Assembly: GCA_038147195.1 (NCBI GenBank) | Contig: JAYQTB010000006.1 | Coordinates: 260,160 to 324,159, forward strand | Origin: Eutrophocola salsuginis | Lineage (GTDB): Bacteria; Pseudomonadota; Gammaproteobacteria; Pseudomonadales; Pseudohongiellaceae | Direction: 5' to 3' | DNA: 64,000 nt | Shown: positions 8,904 to 16,181 of the stretch, one piece after another | How the letters are laid out: every line of letters starts with the position of its first letter | Position numbering within the stretch: position 1 is the first letter of the stretch | Program-made: the position numbers and the translations under genes | The notes under the pieces: generated by a model | What the model saw: the letters and a program-made list of their open reading frames with translations, nothing else | Database searches by the model: none | Told to the model about the DNA's origin: nothing

Positions 8904-11900
8904 TCAATGACGCGTGTACGCGTCCGGTGAATTCATGACGATACGCGCCGTTGATGCCAGTGCAGCGAATTCCGCCAGTGCATCATCGCTGACACCAAAA
9001 TCGGTCAGTCCCGCACCCAGGTAATCCCTGGCACGTTCACTGTCCTCGGAAAAGCGCTGGAAAGCCCGGTTGTATTGTCCCCGAAGGATGCCGCTTTCAG
9101 TGGCGGAAGGATCGCGTCGCAACGCCAACCGGTAAAGGTAATCCAGTTGTGCGGAAAGATCGCTGCTGTGTTCCTGCGCACGCATCGCCATCCCCTCGTA
9201 GGTCTCGAGGTACTGGCGGTCATTAAGCAGCACCAGTGCCTGCAGTGGCGTATTCGACGTACGTCGCCTAGCTATGGTGTTAATGCGTTGCGGGAAATCG
9301 AACACCTGCAGGGCTGGGTGTTGGGCGGCGCGCTTCACGTAACCGTACATGGTGCGGCGGTGATGCTCGTCAAGCGCCACGTTTTCCGCCAATGGATAAT
9401 CGACTACCTGGTTTACGGATACCGCCTTCCAAACGCCCTCCGGCTGGTAGGGTCGCACACTGGGTCCGCCCACGTCGGTTTCCAGCAGGCCACTGACCGC
9501 CAGGGCATTGTCGCGGATCACCTCGGCGCTGTGTCGCAGGCGTACGCCCCGACTAAGCAACATGTTAAAGGGATCGACTTCCTTTTTTTCCGCACTGACC
9601 GCCGAATCCTGGCGGTAGGTGGCGGACATGGCCATGAGCTTCAACAGGTGCCGGGTATCCCAAGCGGAATCCACAAGTTCTGCAGCCAGCCAGTCGAGCA
9701 GTTGCGGATGGGAGGGAATGGCCCCCTGGGTACCGAAATCCTCAGCCGTTTCCACCAGGCCGCGGCCAAACATGGCCTGCCAGATACGATTCACATAAAC
9801 GCGGGCCGTGAGCGGGTTCTGCGGATCAAACAGCCACTGCGCCAGGCCCAGGCGATTGTTCGGCAAGGCATCATCCCAGGGAAAGATCTGCTCGAAGGCT
9901 TGCCCTTCGACTTCATCGCCAAGATCGGTATAGACCCCGCGTTTTTTCACATGCATGGAAGAAGCCAGGGGATCATCCTGCATCACCATGATTTCGGGTT
10001 GCCAGGAAACGAGTTGGTTATGTTCTGCCGCAACACTGCGCAGTGATTCCCTGGCTGCCAGAACCTGCGCATCCGTCATAAGGCTGAAATCACGCCAGTT
10101 ATCAAGAGTAATGTCCGGTTGACCATCCGCGTGCAGGTAGGCGATTTCGAGCGAGCTGAGATCGCGTTTGAATACTTTCACTTCATCAAGCGCAGAGCCA
10201 GCCAGCGTGTACTGCTGCCAGCGCTTGCCAAAGCCCAGCCCGTAGATGGTATCGTCGATGAAGGCGAGCGGATCGGTGATGATGGTCTGAGACAGGTTGT
10301 CGCCTAGCACCTGGACGGTCATGGGTTCGGCGTCGAGGTAGATCCCGACACCGGCTGCCCTACTCGAACCGTCATAGGTCACGGTAATGTGGTGCCACTC
10401 TCCGGGCGCTACCGCCTCGTCGGTGATAACACTGATCTTGTTATCCGGCGTGTGCTGCAAATTGAATTTCAGGCGGTTGTCTTTCACATCGAGAGCATAG
10501 CCGTTGGCGGCGAAGCGGATGTGCTGGTTGTGGTTAATGACGGTGGCAATGTCATAGACGCGGTCGAAACGGATCCAAAAATCCAGGCTGAAGGGATCGG
10601 TGCGATCGTAGTCACCGACGTCGCCGCCGAAATAACCCTTGTTCTGCTCATCAAACAGGAAGGCCTTACCGCTTATGCCCTCAGTGGCAAGCGGTGACTG
10701 GATGACGGCAGGTACCTGCCCACGAATGTTGCTGGCCGACAACTGCACCAGGTCTTCGCGGATCCCGGCCGGCATACCCTTGCTGACAACCATGGGCTTA
10801 CCCTGCTCCTGGCGACCGAAGATTTCGATCTTCGCGAACTCAAGGTCACCGGTATAATACGACTCGAACGCGTAATGGGCCGCCAGCGCCCTGTCCAGTT
10901 CCCTGCCAATCACTGACGGCGCATTTGAAGGCACCTCTGCTTGCGCAAGCGCGGATCGTCTGTCACTAACTGTATTGTCATATGCCTGCTGCAGGTCGAC
11001 TACCTCAGCTTCCAGTTCGTCCAGCCTTGTTTCAGTTTCCATATCGGCGAGGATGAGTGTGGCGCCGGATTCCACGCCCAGGAAGCCGGGTGCCGGCAAT
11101 GTGCCACCCGGTGTATAAAAGCCTGGTTCATAGGTATCGCTGAAGAAAGCGGCGAAGCTGTAGAAGTCGCTGATGGAAATCGGGTCGTACTTGTGGTCGT
11201 GGCACCGGGCGCAGCCCACGGTATGGCCGAGTATGCCGACGCCCAGGGTTTCAACACGGTCGATGGCATACTCGTTGTTGTATTCCTCGTCGATGATACC
11301 GTTTTCCGAACTGCGCTGACCGAGGCGCAGGAACGCCGTTGCCAGACGCTGCTCTTTGGACGCATTGGGTAACAGGTCCCCGGCGATCTGCCAGGTCAGG
11401 AAATCATCGAAGGGTATGTTGTCCTGGTAAGCGGAGATCACCCAGTCACGCCAGGGGTGTAGCAGGCGATCGCCGGCGTCTTCCAGGTAACCGTCGGTAT
11501 CCGACCAACGGGCAATATCCAGCCACTGCGCAGCCATGTGCTCGGCGTGTTCGATGGAACCTAGCAGGTCATCCACCAGTGCTTCGTAGGCATCGGGATC
11601 AGTGTCGGCCTCGAACGCATCTACAGCATCGAGCGTTGGTGGCAGGCCGGTCAAGTCCAAGGTCACCCGGTTGATCAGTGTCGCCCGGTCGGCTTCCGCC
11701 GACAGTGACAATCCCTCTGCTGCCAGGCGCTCGCTGATGTAGGCATCGATGGCATTGTTGTCGAAAAGAGTGCCGCCATTCGCGGCGGGCACGTCGGGCC
11801 GGCTCACCGGCACGTACGCCCAGTGGCGTTCATAACCGGCACCCTGGGCAATCCAGTCATACAGGACCTGTTTTTCTGCAAAGGAAAGGGTCTTGTTGCT

Positions 11901-12233
11901 TTCAGGTGGCGGCATCACTGTATCGGGATCGGTGGACGTGATGCGGCGGATCAGTTCACTGGCATCGGGGTCGCCCGGTACGATCGCGAACTTGCCGGGG
12001 GATTCAGGCAACTCCGCCGTGGCTGTTGCAAACAGGTCGAGACGCAGGCCAGCCTTCTGGCCGCCTTCGGCATCTGGACCATGACAGGCAAAACAATTAT
12101 CGGAAATGATAGGACGGACATCCCAATTAAAGTAAATATCGGCAACTCTGGCCGCATTGGCGCCTTCCTTTCCACATGACACCAGCAGCAAGCAAAATAG
12201 TCCCGCCAGGACGGGTTTGTGAACCGGTAACAT
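8904..12233 (-). CDS. PSCyt1/DUF1549/LamG/DUF1553 (PSD1) lipoprotein, first module copy
   Basis: A 1109-residue lipoprotein with lipobox LVSC (Cys20). ATG 12233 is preceded by GAGG about 10 bp upstream. Domain order is the same as in the paralogue at 3978: PSCyt1 haem site C47-F-A-C50-H51 with MPPPESNK; DUF1549 (GTLFDNNAIDAYISERL ... LDLTGLPPTLDAVDAFEA) ending with a second CxxCH in GCARCHDHKYDPI; a LamG insert (DPFSLDFWIRFDRVYD ... WHHITVTYDGSSRAAGV ... GSALDEVKVFKRDLSSLE); and DUF1553 (NPLTARVYVNRIWQAMFGRGLVET, ARRRTSNTPLQALVLLND). Two CxxCH motifs suggest a dihaem protein. Family function is unknown; the LamG insert suggests glycan or surface binding. It heads the first of two tandem PSD1-DUF1501 pairs. 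Confidence 0.9.
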   Translation of the reverse strand: MLPVHKPVLAGLFCLLLVSCGKEGANAARVADIYFNWDVRPIISDNCFACHGPDAEGGQKAGLRLDLFATATAELPESPGKFAIVPGDPDASELIRRITSTDPDTVMPPPESNKTLSFAEKQVLYDWIAQGAGYERHWAYVPVSRPDVPAANGGTLFDNNAIDAYISERLAAEGLSLSAEADRATLINRVTLDLTGLPPTLDAVDAFEADTDPDAYEALVDDLLGSIEHAEHMAAQWLDIARWSDTDGYLEDAGDRLLHPWRDWVISAYQDNIPFDDFLTWQIAGDLLPNASKEQRLATAFLRLGQRSSENGIIDEEYNNEYAIDRVETLGVGILGHTVGCARCHDHKYDPISISDFYSFAAFFSDTYEPGFYTPGGTLPAPGFLGVESGATLILADMETETRLDELEAEVVDLQQAYDNTVSDRRSALAQAEVPSNAPSVIGRELDRALAAHYAFESYYTGDLEFAKIEIFGRQEQGKPMVVSKGMPAGIREDLVQLSASNIRGQVPAVIQSPLATEGISGKAFLFDEQNKGYFGGDVGDYDRTDPFSLDFWIRFDRVYDIATVINHNQHIRFAANGYALDVKDNRLKFNLQHTPDNKISVITDEAVAPGEWHHITVTYDGSSRAAGVGIYLDAEPMTVQVLGDNLSQTIITDPLAFIDDTIYGLGFGKRWQQYTLAGSALDEVKVFKRDLSSLEIAYLHADGQPDITLDNWRDFSLMTDAQVLAARESLRSVAAEHNQLVSWQPEIMVMQDDPLASSMHVKKRGVYTDLGDEVEGQAFEQIFPWDDALPNNRLGLAQWLFDPQNPLTARVYVNRIWQAMFGRGLVETAEDFGTQGAIPSHPQLLDWLAAELVDSAWDTRHLLKLMAMSATYRQDSAVSAEKKEVDPFNMLLSRGVRLRHSAEVIRDNALAVSGLLETDVGGPSVRPYQPEGVWKAVSVNQVVDYPLAENVALDEHHRRTMYGYVKRAAQHPALQVFDFPQRINTIARRRTSNTPLQALVLLNDRQYLETYEGMAMRAQEHSSDLSAQLDYLYRLALRRDPSATESGILRGQYNRAFQRFSEDSERARDYLGAGLTDFGVSDDALAEFAALASTARIVMNSPDAYTRH

Positions 12234-12244
12234 TACTTATAACC

Positions 12245-12361
12245 TCAGAACATCAGCCGCCGAGAATGATGTATCCCTGTCGACCTAGCTCTATCAACGT
12301 GGTCAGGGCTCAGCAATCCAGAATCAATCATCGCGGCGACCAAGAATTTAATCTTTCTCAT
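12245..12361 (-). CDS. possible 38-residue small protein or leader ORF
   Basis: An ORF of 38 codons starting at ATG 12361 (MRKIKFLVAAMIDSGLL...) and ending with TGA at 12245, just before the ribosome-binding region of the PSD1 gene at 12233. It is supported by a strong Shine-Dalgarno, AAGAGGAG, 8 bp before the ATG, better than most starts in this operon. The first 12 residues look like a signal-peptide start, but the rest is polar (SPDHVDRARSTGIHHSRR). It lies in the only sizeable gap (186 bp) of the operon. It could be a small protein, a translational-coupling leader for the PSD1 gene, or the decayed 5' end of a lost gene. No homologue is recognised, and composition alone does not prove coding. 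Confidence 0.35.
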   Translation of the reverse strand: MRKIKFLVAAMIDSGLLSPDHVDRARSTGIHHSRRLMF

Positions 12362-12419
12362 GGATGATTCTCCTCTTGGAATCGTCGGCAGTATTTTTCC
12401 GGAAATACGTTTGTGTTTT

Positions 12420-12734
12420 TCAGTCTGCCAGGAAAGCTGCCAGTGCATCCAGCTCGCTTTCAGTTATCTGTGTCGGCTTGAATGCCGGCATGGCATTCAA
12501 GCCTTGCCGGACTATGGTTTTCACGTAGATATCGACCAGGTTATCACGATCGATAAGAATGCCGTTTGCTTCACCGCGGGTCTTGGTGAGTTGCTGCGTA
12601 CCAGGATTGTTCATGCCGGGATCGTGACACCAGGAACAGTGTCTCTGATATACACCTTCGCCCTCCTGGGCGTGAATAGCACTCGCAACCATACCGAACA
12701 AGAGACAAACGATTAAAAACAGTATCCTTTTCAT
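12420..12734 (-). CDS. small c-type cytochrome, partner subunit of the VAO-type flavoprotein
   Basis: A 104-residue exported monohaem cytochrome c. The signal peptide ends near HAQ (residue 23). The haem motif is C33-S-W-C36-H37 and the likely axial ligand is M82 in LNAMPAFKPTQI. The C-terminal ESELDALAAFLAD is the usual last helix of class I cytochromes (c5/PchC type). It begins 5 bp after the flavoprotein gene at 12740. In p-cresol methylhydroxylase and eugenol hydroxylase a small cytochrome c encoded beside the flavoprotein accepts its electrons, so a flavocytochrome of that type is the best reading. Electrons could then go to the cytochrome domains encoded further down the operon; that step is inference. 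Confidence 0.85.
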   Translation of the reverse strand: MKRILFLIVCLLFGMVASAIHAQEGEGVYQRHCSWCHDPGMNNPGTQQLTKTRGEANGILIDRDNLVDIYVKTIVRQGLNAMPAFKPTQITESELDALAAFLAD

Positions 12735-12739
12735 GATGC

Positions 12740-14302
12740 TTATGCCCTGTACTTGCGCGGCCAGATGCCGGACTTGCCCGGGGCGATAATTCCGTTCGGG
12801 TCGAGCGCGTCCTTGACAGTTTCATGCATGCGCCATAGCGAACCATTGTTCCAGTTGTAGGTTTGCGCGATGCGATCCATGTAACGGATGTGTGTGCGGT
12901 ATTCCCCGTAACCGGCCTTGGCCGCCTCGTCTACTAGGATATTAAATACTTCGTCCATGCGGCGGATTTCATCCGGATCGTTCTTGTCGTAGACCACCAC
13001 GGTGACATGGTGCAGGTCGCGCCAGCCGATTGCCATCAAGCCTAGGTAATCGAAACCGTATTCGCGGACCACGCCACTGACCAGGTTGTACTGGTCGATT
13101 GCGTCCTTTCCCGTGATGGGTGCCACCGGTGAGAAGCCTACATGACCGCCCCCACCGTTCCAGTTGAGGAAGTTAAACTCGGTGAGCTTTGGAATGCCCT
13201 TCATGGTCTCGGCGCGGTGTTTCAGAATATCGAATTCGCGCGACCGCTCTTCAGGGAACCAGAAACGGGAACCGGGCACCTGGGCGAAGGCATCGCGGAT
13301 AACACCTTCTAGGGCATCCATGACAGGTGGCGGTCCATACAGCGCGCCGCAGAAATTCCACATGCCGATCTGCTGGTCGTCCATGATGCTCTGATAGACG
13401 CTAGGCGGTACAGGACCGGCGCCATCATAGTACCTGCTTTTGGTTTCTTGAACGGCGGCATCAAGTATCAGACTGCGCACCGTTGCCGCATTTTGGATCA
13501 CCATACCCACTTTCAGCGGCCGTAATATCTCTATAACCTGCTCGATATCCTCTTCACGCCGGAAGGTGATCATGTAGGGGCGATAGCCTGGGGGCTCCGG
13601 CATCAGCCATATACCCATCTTGGTAACGATACCGAAATTGGATTGCGAAAACATGCCGTCCACATAAGGACCATATCCGTATTTGAACAGTTGCCAGGTG
13701 TTGTTACCTTCAAGTGCTCCCATACCGGTGCGCACAAGCTCACCAGTGGGCAGCACCACTTCCATACCGCACTGCATCCCGAAGTGGTCACCATAGGGTG
13801 TGTAACCGATCCCGTGATCGAGGGCATTCCCCATCACGCTGCCCCAGCCCGGGTCCGGGACATCCAGCCAGAGTTTGAGGCCACGTTCCTGGATGTATTC
13901 GTACAGATCAAAGTAACTCACTCCCGGTTCCACGAGGGCGTAACCAAACTCCTCATTCACTTCGAGGATGCGGTTCATGCGATTCATATCCAGCACCACG
14001 GTGCCAGACATCACTGGCGCCGAGCCGCCGTACGCGAAGTTGTTACCGCGGGACACAGGCCACAGCGGCACACCATATCGGTTAGCGACACCTACGATTT
14101 CCTGGACCTCGTCCACGCTTGCGGGCGCGACGGCACCTGACGGCTGGTATTCGGCCGGGTTGTTGGTCAGCGTGTAGGGATCCCTGTAACTGGACGCCTG
14201 CTGATCGGTAAACACCCAGTCGGCACCCACTATGGCGCGGAACTGGTCAAAGGCTTCTGCAAGGGTATCGGCATCAAGCCCGGGGGGCAGTGCACTGGCC
14301 AT
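12740..14302 (-). CDS. vanillyl-alcohol-oxidase/4-cresol-dehydrogenase family FAD flavoprotein
   Basis: A 520-residue member of the VAO flavoprotein family, which oxidises para-substituted phenols. The PCMH-type FAD-binding domain runs from about 50 to 240 (AVAPASVDEVQEIV, PVSRGNNFAYGG, GNALDHGIGYTPYGDH, FSQSNFGIVTKMGIWLMPEP). The cap and C-terminal domain follow (GEYRTHIRYMD, YNWNN, DPNGIIAPGKSGIWP). By motif alignment from memory, Y129, D150 and the pair Y468-R469 match Y108, D170 and Y503-R504 of fungal VAO. H387 in GGGHVGFSP lies 81 residues before Y468, the spacing of the FAD-linked His422, so a histidyl-FAD bond is likely rather than the tyrosyl bond of p-cresol methylhydroxylase. No signal peptide is seen, although cytochrome partners are periplasmic. 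ATG overlaps the upstream stop (ATGA). Confidence 0.88.
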   Translation of the reverse strand: MASALPPGLDADTLAEAFDQFRAIVGADWVFTDQQASSYRDPYTLTNNPAEYQPSGAVAPASVDEVQEIVGVANRYGVPLWPVSRGNNFAYGGSAPVMSGTVVLDMNRMNRILEVNEEFGYALVEPGVSYFDLYEYIQERGLKLWLDVPDPGWGSVMGNALDHGIGYTPYGDHFGMQCGMEVVLPTGELVRTGMGALEGNNTWQLFKYGYGPYVDGMFSQSNFGIVTKMGIWLMPEPPGYRPYMITFRREEDIEQVIEILRPLKVGMVIQNAATVRSLILDAAVQETKSRYYDGAGPVPPSVYQSIMDDQQIGMWNFCGALYGPPPVMDALEGVIRDAFAQVPGSRFWFPEERSREFDILKHRAETMKGIPKLTEFNFLNWNGGGGHVGFSPVAPITGKDAIDQYNLVSGVVREYGFDYLGLMAIGWRDLHHVTVVVYDKNDPDEIRRMDEVFNILVDEAAKAGYGEYRTHIRYMDRIAQTYNWNNGSLWRMHETVKDALDPNGIIAPGKSGIWPRKYRA

Positions 14303-14697
14303 CAGGACATCTCCGTTTTTGCTCTATGATTCTGGCTGGTGATCATCCAGGCAACCAGGTTATTGTTGATTCTCAGGCTTTCGGCAGTGACCGTGTTTTT
14401 TTCCTGCAGCAGGCGCTGTAGGCAGAAGTAAAAGGAATCCGTCGTTACACCGACCAGCTTTAATGGCACCTTGCCGCTCAGGCGCTTTAGCCCGTCATTC
14501 CAGACTGGTGTGATATCGCCGTTCACGATTCTGGTGTTACCGGTTCGCACCCAATCGCCCAGTTCAGGCAGGGATTTTGCAAAACGGGGGTCAAAGAACA
14601 CCATGTTTGCAGCAACTTGCGAATCGCTCGCAGCAAGAATCTCGGTGGGTAAAGTGAAAGAAAGCAACGCGGTGCCGATAAACAACCTTCTGTTCAT
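14302..14697 (-). CDS. small exported protein of unknown function, first gene of the flavoprotein operon
   Basis: A 131-residue protein with an N-terminal signal (NRRLFIGTALLSFTLP, then EILAAS) that has twin arginines and could be a Tat substrate. No family is recognised. The mature part has features of a small folded domain (MVFFDPRFAKSLPELGDWV, RTGNTRIVNGDITPVWNDGLKRL, LVGVTTDSFYFCLQRLL). Its stop overlaps the start of the flavoprotein gene in an ATGA, so the two are translationally coupled. Because the flavoprotein lacks its own signal peptide, this protein could act as an exported partner or carrier for it, by analogy with Tat hitchhiking; that is speculation. Confidence 0.6.
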   Translation of the reverse strand: MNRRLFIGTALLSFTLPTEILAASDSQVAANMVFFDPRFAKSLPELGDWVRTGNTRIVNGDITPVWNDGLKRLSGKVPLKLVGVTTDSFYFCLQRLLQEKNTVTAESLRINNNLVAWMITSQNHRAKTEMS

Positions 14698-14828
14698 TAT
14701 TTTTCTGACTCTTATTGGTTATGCATAAAAGTTAGCGCCAGTGGCCGTTAATTGCAATCTCGTGTTGCCTTGCCTGTCTTCACTACAACCTGTTTAATTC
14801 GGGTACGTCTGCAGTTCCGAGGAATCCC

Positions 14829-15563
14829 ATGAGCGATAACAAATCCTGGCCACAGGCCGGGCGCGAACGCCTGATTGTGCCACAGCCTGTTGGCACTGTA
14901 GGCACCGACCTGCCGGATTACCGTGCCGAGATGATGGCAAAGGTAGATGAAAAGCACGTACTGATGATGGGTGATAATCCCGCCCTTCCACGCATGCCGG
15001 ACAAACCCACGCTTCAGGACTTCTTCAACCTGCGCATGAACCCGTCCACGCGAAAACACTTGCTGGAATCCGCCCGACGCGCGATGGACGATGGGCAAGA
15101 AGAGAAGGTGGTGCTGGCCTGCCTACTGCACGACATCACCAACGCCTGCCTTATTCGCACCGACCACGGCTACTGGGCGGCACAGCTCATCGGACCCTAT
15201 GTGGATGAGGAGGTGGCCTGGGCGGTGAAGTATCACCAGGCACTGCGCTACACACCGGACCCCGCGGTCGGTTACGAGTATCCCGAGTTATACTTGAAAC
15301 TGTTTGGCGCTGATTACGAACCCCCTGAATACATCAGGAAGGATGCTGAATACGCAATGCAGCACACGTGGTACATGACCTCACGCCTTGTCACAATGTA
15401 TGACATTTATTTCTTCGATGATCTGGACAGTTCTGTGTCCATCGAGGACTTCGACTACATCATCACGCGTAACTTTCGCCAACCCGAGGCCGGCCTGGGT
15501 TACGATGACTCACCCTCCGCCCACATGTGGCGCACCATGATCTGGCCCAACAACTTCCTCTGA
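14829..15563 (+). CDS. HD-domain phosphohydrolase-like protein
   Basis: A 244-residue cytoplasmic protein. The HD signature is in VVLACLLHDITNACL, followed by RTDHGYWAAQLIGPYVDEEVAWAVKYHQALRY, which supplies the further His residues expected for metal binding in HD hydrolases of the inositol-oxygenase/phosphohydrolase sort. The C-terminal part (MTSRLVTMYDIYFFDDLDSSVSIEDF) is conserved-looking but unassigned. The start is well supported (GAGGAA six bases before ATG). It is divergent from the 14.7-1.1 kb operon, with 131 bp between, so the two may share regulation. The substrate is unknown. Confidence 0.65.
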   Translation: MSDNKSWPQAGRERLIVPQPVGTVGTDLPDYRAEMMAKVDEKHVLMMGDNPALPRMPDKPTLQDFFNLRMNPSTRKHLLESARRAMDDGQEEKVVLACLLHDITNACLIRTDHGYWAAQLIGPYVDEEVAWAVKYHQALRYTPDPAVGYEYPELYLKLFGADYEPPEYIRKDAEYAMQHTWYMTSRLVTMYDIYFFDDLDSSVSIEDFDYIITRNFRQPEAGLGYDDSPSAHMWRTMIWPNNFL

Positions 15564-15659
15564 GCACCCAAAAAGAATCTCGCGTGAACGGGCACGAGAT
15601 CCCGGTTTCAGGTTAACCCGGCATTTAGTTTCCGGCGCTTATGTTTTCCTTAAACAACA

Positions 15660-16154
15660 CTAGGGAACTGGGGCATGAAAACTTTTCTCCGGACAAGACT
15701 CACCCTTGCCATTGTCGCGCTGTGCATTGTGTCCCAGCACTTTACTTAGCATCTGCTCTTCTGCTTCCGACGCACTTTGATCGATGCTCTTTACAAGCAT
15801 AGCGATCTGTTTGCTGAGATTGATAATCCTGAAAACCAAGATCCGGGTAATATTCTGGATGACCTCGGGATCTTCCTCGACAAACTCTTTCGGGTTCTCA
15901 ATGTGCAGTAAGTCGGAATCCATGGCAAGCTGTATGGATGCCGAGGAAACATTGTCCATGGATTAGACGATTTCTAAGAAAATGGCTCCCATCTGGTTGA
16001 TCTGGGTAATCTTCTGCCCGTCGATGATCGCATCCACGGTACCGTGAGTTAGGGAATAGATGCCATTAGGCTTCTTGTACTTGAAGATAATGAATTCACC
16101 GGCCTCGAATTTCCTCTTCGGTATTGCTTCCAGCGTCTGATCGACAGAAGCCAT
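15660..16154 (-). pseudogene. cyclic-nucleotide-binding (CRP-like) domain protein broken by an in-frame stop
   Basis: Two pieces in the same minus-strand frame read as one cNMP-binding domain. The first piece, 63 codons from ATG 16154, has FEAGEFIIFKYKKPNGIYSL, HGTVDAI and QMGAIFLEIV. It stops at TAA (15963-15965). The second piece continues in frame with SMDNVSSASIQ and SDLLHIE, matching the end of the phosphate-binding cassette and the final strands of the domain, then a helical tail (IINLSKQIAMLV). Total length without the stop would be about 164 residues. The canonical GE of the cassette is also lost (FLEI). There is no HTH, so the intact protein would have been a stand-alone sensor. Either a pseudogene or, less likely, read through. 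Confidence 0.65.
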
Positions 16155-16181
16155 TCATCTTTACCGGTTGTGTGTACCGTC

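Noticed and set aside
9075..10046. A 323-codon plus-strand open frame inside the first PSD1 gene.
   Set aside because: It is antisense to a clear DUF1553 coding region and its translation has no recognisable domain; GC-rich antisense frames of this length are common.
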